Part shown: piece by piece, positions 10,221 through 22,962 of the stretch
Position numbering within the stretch: position 1 is the first letter of the stretch
How the letters are laid out: every line of letters begins with the position of its first letter
Program-made: the position numbers and the translations under genes
From: Polytrichum commune
Lineage: Eukaryota > Streptophyta > Polytrichopsida > Polytrichales > Polytrichaceae
Direction of reading: 5' to 3'
DNA length: 64,000 nucleotides
NCBI GenBank assembly: GCA_950295325.1
Contig: OX485803.1
Location: forward strand, 48,993,554 to 49,057,553
The notes under the pieces: generated by a model
Told to the model about the DNA's origin: nothing
Database searches by the model: none
Seen by the model: only the letters and a program-made list of their open reading frames with translations

Positions 10221-12691
10221 AGCTTGAATTCAAGCGTCACCAACGTAGACTCATACGGTTTCGGGAGATTTGTATATTCTAGAAACAATTGAAGACTTAG
10301 GAAGGAGTAATGGACTCACGGACATGGAAGAGCACGGCACACGAGTTCCAGGAGGATATTTAACAGTAGATGATTATGGATACCTGGAGGAGAATGGACG
10401 AAAAAGGACGAAATCTACACTAGGAACTGATAAGGTATTCCAGGATCCAGAAAAGAAGAAAGATACACAGACACAGGAGAACTCAAAGAGACATCGTAGA
10501 ATTCAAAATGGAGTTTCGAAGCTTTGAAGCTTGATGAGGCACGACCTCCTCTGCTGCCATCGTCACACTTTTCAAACTCGAATAGACGAAGGCAAGTGGA
10601 CAAGAGAGTTTGAAGGTTTTCGAGAGGTCTGAAGAATCTTATAGTGAACTCTAAGTCTTCCTACTGGCTCCCTACTCACCACTGGCACTGTTATGACTAC
10701 GGCTGCAAACTAGTCGCATCGAATTCCATTGAACCTTTACAAACAGGTTAATCCTAATCGCTTCCTCTGTGCTATTAGTTGCAAAGTACCGAAAATAGAA
10801 AGGTTCTATGTATTTGACTATGATTGACGATATTCCACTGGTAAGGCTTCACAGTCTGACCTCATGCATCGTCTATTTTCCCGTAATACTCTTCTTACAA
10901 CTGAAAACCGAGTCTCCGTGATTACCTGGAGAAAAACCTGTCGAGGATCAAACTTCTGTAATTTCGCTAGCGCAACACCTAATTTGAACGCCTTCGAACA
11001 CTCGACCTGTCTTGCCTCGATTCTCTCTTTCCACATCATCAGTACTCTCTATTGCACCTCTGGAGGTCTACCAGCTCCAAGGCAGCACGCACTTCATGAT
11101 TGTTGTCAACCTGTTTCAAATTCAGCTCATGAATCCCCGCATATGAGCGAAATGAACGCAAGGAGCACACGTGACAATCTACACGCGCCTAAAGTACTTT
11201 CATACTGTTGAGCATCACGTTTTGTTTCATGATGGTAAATGAATGAAACACAGAACTCTGGTCACTCTGGATACTAAGTTTGCATTTTACGGAATCAAAA
11301 AGACTCCTCTATGCAGCTGATGAGGAAATACCTCCCTGTTCTCTTCTCTACTTAGAATTCCACTTTGCGTAAGCGAACAGTGCCCTCTCATCAATCGTAA
11401 CACCTTCATATCAACCAAGACTGGCACGCGTCTACAAGCTGGATGAGGCAACACCTAGCTACCTGGCTCTCCTGCACTAATTTTTCCATAAGTTATTAGT
11501 CCAATTTCGCATGTCTACCTACCTGCAAGCCGGACTGCGTCATCGTCACCGACAAGAGCGCCAGAACAAGAGGTCGTAACTTGAATACTAGTGTACACCA
11601 ATGCGAGCCTTGCGAGTGCAGAATTGGAGAAAATTGGAGCCTAGAATTGTGGACCATTGGATGATGCGGGAGCGAGGCCATGATCGTTATGAAAATTCGC
11701 GAGAGGGAGAGAGCAGTTTGCGGTCGGTGAGAAGTTTAGAAGCGGCGCCAGTGCTAGAAGGAAGCCAAATCTGACCTTGCGGCGACTTTGTCTGCACAAA
11801 GATTGCAGTCTTTCTCCTATCATTACCTGCGTCCAGACAAAAAGCTTGACCACAAAGCTAACTAATCTCAACCTAAAATTGGCTAGCTCTCCCTCAACTC
11901 CCAATTAAATTGTTAGTAGCCAAGAATCTAGCTGAGAATCAGGCCGTCTGCGCATTCATTGGACAAGTTCCATTTGCCCCTCAAAGTATGAAAGCAAAAA
12001 CCTGACCCGAATTAGCAGCCACACTGATGTAGACTCTATACTAAGTATGATTTGAGGACTCCCTGATTTGGAGGTTACATACCAAGAAAAAGTGATGAAG
12101 GTTTGATGTTTGATCCTTTAACTTCCTTGAGCGTATTGTGATTCATCTAATCATCGAAAAAGTAATTTTTCTAGAGCTCAATTTTTATTGTATGTAAAAG
12201 AAAAGTCGTTGCTGATGATTTTAAGATCACATCACTACAGTAGCAATAATTAGCACTTTCATGATTTTTCTATAATTGATCTAGAAGAAATTGCAATATA
12301 TATATATATTAAAAAAAAATTAAAGTCCAAATTTTCAAGATTATATCAAAAATAAATATACACTTTGAGGTAAGAAAGGAGTCCGTAGAAAATTGACAGT
12401 TTTCAATCAAAAAAATGAAGTCATTGTATATGTTAGTGTATCAACAAAGGAAAATTTTAGTTCAGTCTTGACTTAGAAAAATCTTGTGAACAACGGTCTT
12501 TTCAAATTGGAATGGGATCACTGTTGTAGACAAGAAAAGTTCATGAGGAACACAATGAAAACTATTGTGACTTTCCTAGCACCTTCCTTTGGGATGAATT
12601 TGCCTTCAAAAGTCATTCATAAGCTCCGTAACGGGCCTCTCAGGATGTTAAGGGTTAAACCTTAGACCACTGTTGGACGGAGAGATGGAAA
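10221..12691. other. Intergenic, no gene recognised
   Basis: Several short open frames occur on both strands (for example 10270-10527 + and 11641-11904 -). None shows a domain, a consistent splice pattern or coding texture. AT content rises after about 12.1 kb, with a short (TA)n at about 12295-12310. Confidence 0.4.
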
Positions 12692-12872
12692 TATCGTAGA
12701 CTAGCGTACCTCTCATCCATCCAACATAAAAACTGGACTTTGGAAAGTCTAATTTTGAGTCTTTGATGCTAATTCCGGTGTCAAATCAACTTTGTAAAGT
12801 AATATTATTTGGGTTGCATACTATTTCAGGTCTTTTGTGTTGGATGAATGAGAGGTACACTTATATATGATA
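12692..12872. mobile_element. MITE-like element with ~35-bp imperfect terminal inverted repeats
   Basis: The left end reads TATCGTAGACTAGCGTACCT and continues CTCATCCATCCAACA. The right end is its imperfect reverse complement (TGTTGGATGAATGAGAGGTA then CACTTATATATGATA). The 181-bp unit has no coding capacity. A related right half occurs at 17155-17297. No clear target-site duplication is visible. Confidence 0.6.
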
Positions 12873-13660
12873 ATTCCCCCCCTGTTGAACTAGTCATTGG
12901 TCCCTCCCCCTTTCTTTTGATATATGAGGATTTGTATTGAGGACTTTATTTTTTAAATAATAAATATTAGTAGAGTATGGGTTTTGAAAACTTTTTGATT
13001 TTGATACCATATTGATATATATATTATCCCAAAACCTTCATACTAGGTAAGATTACCTTGGTATCAATACAATATTAGGATGATATTGTCCCATATATAC
13101 CAAGGCTTGGGTATACAAAGATTTTCTCATCTTGTGATACCCACCAAGTACTATCAACATCTTACTACTAGTATTGGGTATTGTATTATCATGTATCCAC
13201 CTATATATTGGTCCAATGTTGGTTTTGACCACATCTATAGGGTTGGAATCATGTTATTAACTTATACACGTACTTCCTAAGCAATCAATCCATATTCAAT
13301 CACAGTTGTTTAATATTCCTAGGCGAGCGAATTCCAATAAACTTGGAACTTTCAAACTACCTTTGATTTTGAGCACAATTCAACCCACTATCACTAACAT
13401 ATTTTTATGATCATCGACTTCTATACGGAAACCAAGTCATGTGTGAAAATTTGAAATACAAACCTCTATGTTTCAACAAATTTTAAGAAGTTCCAAGTTA
13501 CAGAACTTTACAAAGTTGGAGCTCTTAGGATACAACAACTAGTGAAAATCTTATCTTTTCTAAAACTTGGTTGACGGGTTGGAAGGAAACCCTCAAATAA
13601 TAATAATAATAATAATAATCCCAAATTTGGGGATCATATGCTTATTCTAGAACAGTGATC
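12873..13660. other. AT-rich intergenic DNA
   Basis: No gene seen. A short (TAA)n/(AAT)n run lies at about 13597-13619. A small open frame at 13080-13280 (+) has no coding texture. Confidence 0.4.
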
Positions 13661-13881
13661 GGGGAGATTTTTGGGCACAATCGGTTGAGATCCTAGTGTT
13701 TGCAAGTCCAACTAGTTACATGTTGACATCCTCTGGTTTTCCTTTATTAAATTGGGGAATATTCTATAAATTCCTCTAAAATGATCGATAATTTTCCTGT
13801 AGTCTTGAACTTCAACCGGTTATTTCTCAAACTCAACCGGTTCATTTTTAACTAACTGCCGGTTCTCCTCGATCATTGTTG
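13661..13881 (+). repeat. Dispersed repeat family B, copy 1
   Basis: About 220 bp are shared with 56680-56905 (same strand) and 61011-61216 (opposite strand). Landmarks in order are GGGGAGATTTT, CACAATCGGTTGAG, AGTCTTGAACTTCAACCGG, TTATTTCTCAAACTCAACC and CCGGTTCTCCTCGATCATTG. No coding frame is conserved. It may be part of a long terminal repeat or leader of an unidentified retroelement. Confidence 0.75.
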
Positions 13882-16800
13882 AAGAGGTGGACAAAGCCTT
13901 AAAGGTCATATAAACAATTGGCAATAATTTTTACAAGGTGTCTTACAGAAGTGGTGCAAAGTTTTAGAATCTCCAAGTGAAAGTGGAAGTTGAACTCATA
14001 AAGACATTTTTGAATATACAAACTGAAAATAAGAATACATAGAGAACAAATTCCAGGTTTGTAGGCTTTGAGGCACTATCAAGTGGAAGGACCGTACACT
14101 TTACTCTACACTTTATGGTGCAAACGTTCCATCCTTTTATGCACTGAAAGTCTCCCTTCCAAGCAAATTCTAGTCCCTTGGGGTCCATTTAAAGATAACA
14201 TTATCAAGTTGAGTTTGTATGTTGGGTGGGGCTAGGAATAAGTGAGGTTTTATTTGAAATTATACTTTATTTGTTCTCAAAGCAGAGTAGGTGAGTGGTT
14301 TCAAAGAGGGGTAGCTCGAACATGATGCTACTATCGAATTTACGCAGCAAAAACTTGACAGTCTTTCGAGGGAGAGTATTGAAGTCCAAATCCTTAATGA
14401 AGTTTGTATTGCTTTGGGTTTGAGTGTCATTGAACATGTCCATTAGTGACAATATTTTTATGACCCCGTTAACATTGTAGCATTAGGCACACTAGCAATG
14501 GCGGAGGGAGCACATGGGATTGAGAGGGAGATTTGCAACTCCAAGTACTTAATGGAGGGGTGAAGAATAACAAATCCTTGTTAAAAGTCTTGTTGTTAGA
14601 CCGAGAAGCAAGAACCATGGATGCATAAAAAATGGTAAACGTCAACACCACTAGGCGACACAATCTAGCTATGCGATATGTACCCACCAACGAAGTCCAG
14701 AAGTTATCACCACGATCATTGGCATGAGAGGGCGGGATATACATTAAACTTGAAGATTTTTTCATTGGCACCTACCACATCTTGATATACTATGGTGGTT
14801 TGCAATGCTAAATGAAATGAACATAACAATGAGTTTTATTGACCTCAACCGCAGACCCACCAAAATTGGGGACAAAAATTGGAAGACAATCACAACTGTG
14901 TTCCAAGACCACTACAACAACATGAAACTCATGGTTTGGATCAAGAAAAGCATCAATAGCAAGACAAAGATCATCATCATCATCATCATTATCATCATCA
15001 CAAGAAGTAGGGGTATAATTTGAAGAATCGGTATCCATATCAGTTTCATCAACAAGATGTATTGGAACATTGTCATCGTGAGTGTTTTTTGGTGGCAACA
15101 TACCCACTACGAGCGGCAAGCTAGTCCACTAGAAGCAGACGCTAAAGACTCAAACTTCTAACACTCAGAGGGCCCCCAAAACAGTTCGGGTGAGCAGTCA
15201 AGGTAGGAGATACCAGAGGTCGATGTTGAGGATGAAGCCCAAACATAGGCTGAAGGTGAGGCTCAAGAGGAGGTCAAAGAGGAGGAGGAGGAGGTTGAAC
15301 ACAATATTGAAGGCGTTCAGGTAATCTGCTTTTATTTTTGCCAATGCTTAGTTTAATTCCTAGTTTGTGCTATGATGTGCTCATGGTATGTGAAAGTTTT
15401 AGATTGATTAGGGATAGCTCACTTGGCAACTACCAACTTCATGAAAATGCCATAATATTTATGGTACCTTGATGGAACCTACTTCCACAACTCAATTGAA
15501 AAAGGATTGTTGTTCTAGCAACATATTCTCTGAAAGGCACATTCTCAAGCACCCACAAACCAATGTATATTGATTGTTCTCAAGAATGGACCCTTTGAGC
15601 TCAAAAATCTTCCTCAATAGGGAAGTTTTTTTGTGCTCAAAGCATGCATTTTTGACCAAATTGCATTGTTGGTGCTTAGTAGAAGTATGTCGCCAATGAC
15701 ACCTTTTTTTCACCATATCATAGCAAATATCAAAGATTGTATAAAAATGAATGTGGCCTCACTGGGCATAAAAACAATTAGTTACTACTTCATTAAGTTG
15801 CTACTCTGCAACACTGAGCTTCAAGTTTGCAACAACAACAAACAAAATGTAAAAAACTAAAATTTAAGAGGGGTGTCGGTTGTTATTATACATTTAAAAA
15901 AAAGTTAATGTTTTAATCCATGCGTATAAAAATTATATAAGTAGGAATTCATCACTATTAAGATTCACCTATGTGGATGGTTAGGAGTACCAGGTTGCGG
16001 TGAGCCCTCCTATGTGCTCTACGCAACATAGTACTTCAAACTCTTTGCATAGATGTCAAATGTATATTATGGGAGTTTTTTTATGGGCACCATGTTTGGG
16101 CAACCGATTTTTTTCCTTGGGCAAACAAGATTTTTTAAAATATTGGCCGTCTTGCTCGAAAAAAAGTCCGTACACAAAAAAACATTTGGCGATATCATGA
16201 AATTATCTTCGATGGTTATAGGGCACCCTACGTCCACATACATACAACCTTCATTTCATGAGCCTACTTGTGAAGTACTTTTCTTGGAAGTCTAGGATCA
16301 GAATATGGAACAAAAAATGGTCGCTCGGTAATTATATTGTGTATGCATAAATTTTTGACATAATGAAATTGTATTTGTGCAATTCTATTGGTAACCCTTA
16401 TGATGGAAATGGCAAAGTGAGTCATAGATATCAAGTTCTACAGTTCTTGTTACAACCACATCTTAGTTGCCTGCACACTTCGCCTTTTGTGAAAAATACC
16501 TATCATCCAGAATGATTCTTCGACCACGCTGATCCTCAAAGCATGACTACAAACATGGTTTCCATCATATTCTTCTAATTTCCTCCCCCAAATAAAATGT
16601 TTTGCAATGTGTTGTCCCCACAGCGCAACAAATTAAATGCTCTCAAATGCACCATAATTTTCGGACAACTCTTTACATGTCGGTCAAGCCTAGCGAATCG
16701 TAACCTAGAAAACACATGGACCATATCTCCCGAGATGCTAGAAATGATTCTAAAATCCATTGACTCGATGAGAGGTACCCTCAAATCCAATAATTTCCCG

Positions 16801-17154
16801 CAACCCTTGCGGAATTGCATGTTGAACTCCAAGGGACCACTACTCTACATTTTGGCATTGATTGAGTTAGGTGGAGACAATGGAGGAAGCCGTAACCAAA
16901 TACCCTTGGGCCAAGTGCACTAGAAAAGTGGCAAGAAAATAACATCAAGCCGTAAGCAAGGCAAAAGGAGCCTATCTATATAGCTAGAAAGCCGGCCCTC
17001 AACTCTCGCTAGGAACTAGGCAGGGTTTTTCCAAGCCAAATGGTGGGCCTAGGCAGGGCTTTTCCAATTTCGCCTCCCTAGGAGGAGGAGGAGGAGGCCC
17101 GTTAAGACCCGAACCCCAAAACGTGTCCCCTATAGGTTTGTTTCCAACCCAATG
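13882..17154. other. Intergenic, microsatellites and short spurious frames
   Basis: Contains an (ATC)n tract at about 14969-15002, GAGGAG runs at about 15270-15293 and 17081-17096, and a local direct repeat (CCTAGGCAGGG-type, near 17020 and 17050). Minus-strand frames at 14469-14771, 14808-15119 and 16575-16832 are open but unrecognised. The second owes its Asp-rich text to the ATC repeat. No gene model is supported. Confidence 0.4.
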
Positions 17155-17294
17155 ACCTTGAGTGCATTAGTTTAGGGTCTTTAAAGCTAATTCCGGTGTT
17201 AAATCGACTTAAAAAAAGAAGCAATCCTTAGGTTGCATACTATATATGTCAGGGAGTTTTTATTGGATGAATGAGAGGTACGTTTGTATACGAT

Positions 17295-17297
<3 letters not shown>
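17155..17297. repeat. Partial copy of the 12.7-kb MITE-like element
   Basis: Shares GCTAATTCCGGTGT, GGTTGCATACTAT and TTGGATGAATGAGAGGTACG with 12760-12860. Only the right part with one terminal arm is present. The left arm is missing. Confidence 0.6.

Positions 17298-17337
<40 letters not shown>
17298..17337. repeat. (CT)n microsatellite
   Basis: Pure CT dinucleotide run of about 40 bp, directly abutting the end of the partial MITE-like copy. Confidence 0.95.
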
Positions 17338-17340
<3 letters not shown>

Positions 17341-17399
17341 CTTGGATTCCTACATTAATTATGGTATTTTGAATGGCTCTTTTTATAAAATTTATGAAA

Positions 17400-18400
17400 A
17401 TTTTTAATTTTTAATCTAGGTTTGAAGGTCAAAGAAACTTCAAAATCAAGCGTTCCATTTGACTACGAGAATTGTTTTGGACCCAAGGAGTTGATATTAA
17501 CCCAAGTATGTGGGGCCTTAGTATATGGTCGTACTATATACGTTGTCTTATGTTAAGCAGGAAACAAAAATATAGTCATACTTGTCATTGGTGATCAAAA
17601 TAAAAAGTGTGTGTTTGCATCCAAGGGCACCTTGGCTACGTATTTGAGCTCAATCTTTGATAACATAAGAAGTTCAATAGAGTCAACAAATGCACATGAA
17701 GAATAAGTTGATTTTAGATAGGGTCACTTTTGAAACACTTAATAAAAAATGAAAGTATGTAGCTCAAATACGCGTTTTTGTGCTTCGAGAGGCCCAGTTT
17801 AAGGGGTAATGTGTGAAAAAACGACGTGGTGCTAATGTGGCATCATTTTCCTGTCAAATCTCAGCGGTTCTCACTCAAGTAAATATGTCCCTAAGGTTGA
17901 GAACTAATCTCAAAACTTGAGTTCAATCTTGAGTATGAGAAGTAAGGTTTATTTAAAGGGTCATTGGAAGCCAAATCCTCTTAGACCCAAACCTTAATTG
18001 AAAATCACCCTATGGGTGGGTTTATTCCAGGGTCCACGACAAAAGAAACTTCAAAAGTAAGCGATCTCATTGGTCAAGAGCAACATTTTGGACTCAAGAG
18101 TAGGCACTAGGTTCCAAGGTTCAAGGTACGGAAGAAATGAAGTGACACTGATGTGACATCACGATCTTGCCAAATCTCGGCGATCCTCACTCACGCCCCG
18201 ATCACACCAAACTTTCCATCCAGTTCCAGCCGTAAAATATGTTCAGAAATAGATGTTGATCCATCACTTTTCACATTATTACAATCAAAGATGCCAACGG
18301 ATGGTGTCAGAATTGGCCGATGTGATCAACCCATAAGGAAACACTCCTAATTTGAGAAACCAATGCTCAAGCTTGGATTCAATCCGAAAGTGAGATCCAT
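17400..18400 (+). repeat. Diverged local tandem duplication (~600-bp period)
   Basis: Segments near 17420-17480 and 18030-18100 share AAAGAAACTTCAAAA-TCAAGCG/GTAAGCG and TTTTGGAC(C/T)CAAG. Segments near 17830-17960 and 18140-18400 share the order GATGTGACATCA/TAATGTGGCATCA, CAAATCTC(A/G)GCG, TTCTCACTCA/TCCTCACTCA and CATTTAAAG. The order is preserved, so this looks like one old duplication rather than scattered similarity. No coding frame. Confidence 0.55.
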
Positions 18401-21400
18401 TTAAAGAGGGGGGTGTGTGTTTAGAACCCCCCTTAAGCATATCATTGACATACTAAGTAAATACACCCTAAACTCCGTAATGTCAACCCCCATAATGTCA
18501 CTCACTCTGTAATATGCAAAACCCTAGGGAACGGATGTTTGTAGTTCAAATCTCACTCTTTATTGTCACATTCCTCTCCCTTATATCATGAAATTTGTCA
18601 TTAATGCAAACCACCAAAGAAGTCAACCCACACCCTCGCATTACGCCACGTGTCAATATGTGGAGTGTCACTTTCTTCTTCTTCTTCTTCTTCTGCTACT
18701 TGTTGATGTGCACATTTTGGCGATGTGCATGTATATACCACATCGCCCAGGACATCCAAGTGGAGTGGACCACACCACACCACACCACACCATTCAAATG
18801 TCGCACTTTGTGTTATTCCATAACATCACATGCTACACTAATTCTATAGTATCACGCATCCACATTAACACCACAAAACTCCACAACATCACATGCACTT
18901 TGGTTGCCACGGCTGTGATACTACGGAGTTTTGAGTGTCCCGTAAACACCGAAGCACTTCGAGCCCTTCTCCTTTCAAGCTCATACCCTGCTCTCCTCTT
19001 GCCTTGACACCAACGGCACGACCCCGTACAATTTTGACCAAATCAAGGGGGGCGGGCCTTGAATTGTGAAGAATAATTTTGTTGGTGATCTCACAAGAGC
19101 GATCGACGTCACAAAGGTCGTCTTCCGAGGAGAAACTTAGGGTCGTCACGAGCCTTTTGAGAGGAGAAACGGGAGGCCATAATTGTGGTGATGGTGGCCC
19201 GGGTTCACGCACGAACTAGCACTTATTTACGGACATGGAATCACATGGCCGCTTGCTCACGGTATGATTGAATGGGGACCGGCGATTTTCCTCCCGAGTG
19301 AGCAATGAATGTGTTGGTGGGTGTTATGGTGGGTGTGCAATGTCCGTCAACGATGGAGTAAGGTAAGAGTGAGCAAGCCGACGGGAGCGCCCAAGTTTTT
19401 ACGCCACACTTCGCTACGTTTCATATAGTGTGGGCCACATTATATGTCATCAACCCACGTTGATTGTCTTGCAGTGATTGGGTGGTGGCTAGAGAGGGTG
19501 TCATTTGGCACTTGGTGCTACATGGCTGGGAGGGGGTTTTGGGAGGGAGGGGGGGGGGGGGGGGTTGGTTTCTTCAGTGGAAACGATGACTTGTGTGGGT
19601 GACTGGGAGATGAGAATCCCCTATATATGAGAAGGTTCTGGAGAATAATGAATGTATACGTACGAATAATAAGCTAGAAAATGGACTCATGTATTTGTAC
19701 TAAGATTTTCAGTTTTGATGTGCTAAATGCCTCCACTACATACACAAAATATAAATCATGAAATAAATAGGCGTTTATTCGCTTTGTCCCGTATCGTGGG
19801 ATAGAGGGCAATGTGGAGATTGCCTTTGAGTGGTAATAGGGCCCGGGTAATGCATGTCGTAAGTTAATGGATAAGGTTTGGTGAAGCTCAGTGAAATTTT
19901 CAACTGAATATGAAAAGAACTAATAATTAAAATAATTACTTTTATCATGTCATTTTAGGATAGATCCTCAGTCTCATGGCAAAGCCACATTCGCTTGTTA
20001 CACATGCAATCTACTTTCACTTTCCGATGAAAAAGTCATTGAACATTTTTCATTAAGGAAGTAACTCGTAATAACCTGACCCTAAAACACACGTCATTTG
20101 GTTATTAAAGTAAATTGGATGAAACTAACACACCTATTATCAGTTTTGTCTCTAAACCTTAAGGCCCCTTTTTGTACATCAACCTCTACTTCAAATTGTT
20201 GATAACCTTTATAAATGTACTCTCCCTAATGTCTACTATATACACCAATGCCTCAAAAAATACCCCTTTCTACACTCACGTGAGTTTGTACGTGGTATGA
20301 AGAGTCCACCCTTGGTTACAAGGCAAACTTGATTTTATCACCTTGCTAAATTACATATTTAGTGTAACATCGTTTTTGAGACTTTTAAAGGCATGTTAAT
20401 GTCATGCTTGTACTTCCATTTATAAACGATAGGGTTTATTGTACATCAATTGTGTTACACATGGCCTCATTTTGATAGCCTTGTTCTTGCAAATATGAGG
20501 ATATTTATCCGGCGAATGCCTATCTATAACATAGTTGATGGAAACTAAGCAATTGTGTTATCAATGGAGGGTCAAGGGTGCCACCGTACTCTTAAAAACC
20601 TCAAAAGCTAATGGCACATGCTCCCATGGGCATGCATGCTCGCTCTAATGTTGCCATCTCCTGCATGAGTGACTTGCTCAACAAAAACGTTGGGAAAAAG
20701 CTAGAGTAACTTAACCCTATATTTTCAAGGCGATTCGACAGTCAACTATGAGGGTTTGGAACCTCATGTGTTCTAAACCCAAGTTGAGTCATGTACATTA
20801 TTTAAATTTAAATTATTTTCCAAGAATGTAACCTACCAAATCTCTTAGTTTAGGATATAAACCTTACAATGTAATCATGGCTAGAAGTGCTCAAGTTTCA
20901 ACAAACTATGTCATTTTCAATGCATGTGTCATACTTTCAAGGTGGATTCTTGTAGAAACCTCTAGTTATTGTGTACTTCCACCTACGTTTTCCATAATAT
21001 ATGGAAAATTTTGATATTTAAGTAAATATGGACAAAATCCAAGTTTAGAATTATAACATGTTAAATGGTGTTCCAATAAAATTGCATGGTAGGATCCTCC
21101 AATAGAGTAGTATGCTTAATTGATCATGATAATAATATAATAATTTTTTGATTATGTTTTCATTACTTAATTTTTAATTGATTACACACACACACACATA
21201 TATGTATAAACATTAAGAATAGACGTTGATTTCTTCATCATATTTCTATAGCATAATATCCTAGTAAGCAACAAAGGATTCACATATCCTTCATGAAAAT
21301 TTGGTATACTAGAAGTGTATTGACAGATTCCCCCATAGAATTGGAGCAACCCAAAAGTCCGTATTATGAGAATATGTCCATATTTACTTAAATATGCATT

Positions 21401-21558
21401 AAAACATATTCTAGAAGTTTGATTATGTTTTGATGCTCATAATGCCATTGGACTCCTAGCCCATTCTTCCAACTTCAAATTTTCCTTTAGTTGTGGTGGA
21501 ATTGAGCTTAGTCACAACATTGTGAAGCTTTATTACTGAGGACTCTCCTTTTTCCAAT
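18401..21558. other. Intergenic AT-rich DNA with simple repeats
   Basis: Contains a TTC run (about 18670-18692), a CACAC/CACCA tract (18770-18792), a poly-G run (about 19550-19564) and a (CA)n tract (about 21183-21198). The 139-codon frame at 18588-19007 is made mostly of these repeats. No gene recognised. Confidence 0.4.
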
Positions 21559-21960
21559 CTATAGTAGAGGCACCTATTCCCAATCAGGACCCCATCGACA
21601 ATCTATAGGGTGTTGGAATTTCGATCAAGCTGGGAGTGAATTCCGATTAGGTCAGAACCAATAGTGCCATGACACATGTTCTACCTTCGAGTGCTAAAGT
21701 GAGGAGGAATGAACAGTTAAAATGCGTAGTTGAGATGAGCGGTTATGGTAGACTCTAGACATTGGTAGTACGTTTGAATTAACTTCTTGGCTTCAAAAAT
21801 TCACAATAATTCCAATCTAAGGAATAAAATTACCAATAAAATTACAATGCTTTTGATTTCTATCAAACTACATGGGAGAATTTTGCACCACCTTATACTT
21901 CTCTAGATATGGCACAAAATCTCTTAAGTGATCGGTTATTGGTGCCTCTACACTACATAG
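21559..21960. mobile_element. ~400-bp element with inverted ends CTATAGTAGAGGCACC, copy 1
   Basis: Begins CTATAGTAGAGGCACCTAT and ends GGTGCCTCTACACTACATAG, a near inverted repeat. The interior is about 370 bp shared with 55140-55519, with landmarks CTAAAGTGAGGAGGAATGAA, CACAATAATT and AATCTCTT-GTGATCGGTTAT. It has no coding capacity. A non-autonomous DNA transposon is the simplest reading. Confidence 0.65.
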
Positions 21961-22143
21961 CTTCAAGAAGAAGTTTCCAAGAATCCAAGTTCAGTGCCAA
22001 ACTCTCTTCAAGTTTAGTCAACACCTCATTATTTCTTATCTTTGGGCCTTCCCATTCACCCTTATTCAAATTTATACAATAATTTAAGTTATCCAGATGA
22101 CCGAAAGACAAACCCATTTGTGTTGTGAGATTACCCTTCAAAT

Positions 22144-22429
22144 CTCGGGGGGTTCACTCCCTCTTATATTTTGCATACACGTGCGTTCGGGACCTATTTA
22201 TTGGGGGGGTTATTTACCTTGCGGAAAAGATTATAAGGTGATTGTATTTTACATGTAAAAAGCCTGAAAATATTATATGTGATGGTATTTTACATGTAAA
22301 CATGTTTCACTATTTTAAAATCCCCTATTTTACATGTACATTTTTTATAAAATTTATCTACAATGAATATATTGGACCCTATTTTTTATCGCACATTGTT
22401 CTACGATTTTCGCCAGTGAACCCCCCGAG
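22144..22429. mobile_element. 286-bp MITE with perfect 15-bp TIRs, copy 1
   Basis: Starts CTCGGGGGGTTCACT and ends with its exact reverse complement. Flanks are CTTCAAAT (22136-22143) and CTTCAATT (22430-22437), an 8-bp target-site duplication with one mismatch. The interior is AT-rich with repeated TTTTACATGTAAA palindromes. A nearly identical copy lies at 34563-34851. An 8-bp TSD points to hAT- or P-type transposases, but the ends alone do not decide. Confidence 0.9.
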
Positions 22430-22881
22430 CTTCAATTGTGTCTCTCACACGTACATAATCGATTCCACTCATATGAATGCCTAAAATTCTAAGTGCCACG
22501 TGTCATGTTGTCATTGATCTAGAGTGTTTATGAATCTTGTGTGGCACCATGAAAAGTGTTTATTTCATCAAATGGGTGTCTTGAAACTGACCGTAACGCA
22601 CATCTAACTTGTAGTTCCTATGTGGCACCGGGAGAAAACTTCCAAGCCAAAGCATGGAGAGGATTTGTAAGAGGACAATTGCTCGTGAACAAAGTTTCCG
22701 CTCGAATCCATAATTATTGTTTGTCTCCACTCCACGGATTTCACCAACAACATGGACAATCATTCAGGTCAAGTCCAATCTTCAACTACAAGATCACATT
22801 AAATATTGTATGTAGTCTCATATGGTATTTTATGTCAAGTTGTGGTAAAATTTATAATGACACCCCTCATGAATAACATAA

Positions 22882-22962
22882 CATTATTCAGATTCATAAC
22901 AGTGTTTTGTGGGACTGACGGTATTCCACAGAATATTCCCAAATATTTCCCACATTCAGATG
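22882..22962. mobile_element. Half copy of fold-back element
   Basis: Starts CATTATTCAGATTCATAACA and matches the left arm of the hairpin element at 35680-35814 (GTGGGACT, GTATTCCAC, GAATATTCCCA). Only a trace of the second arm is left (CCCACATTCAGAT). Confidence 0.6.

Noticed and set aside
18588-19007. 139-codon plus-strand frame
   Set aside because: Built largely from TTC, CACAC and related simple repeats, with no domain or conserved texture.
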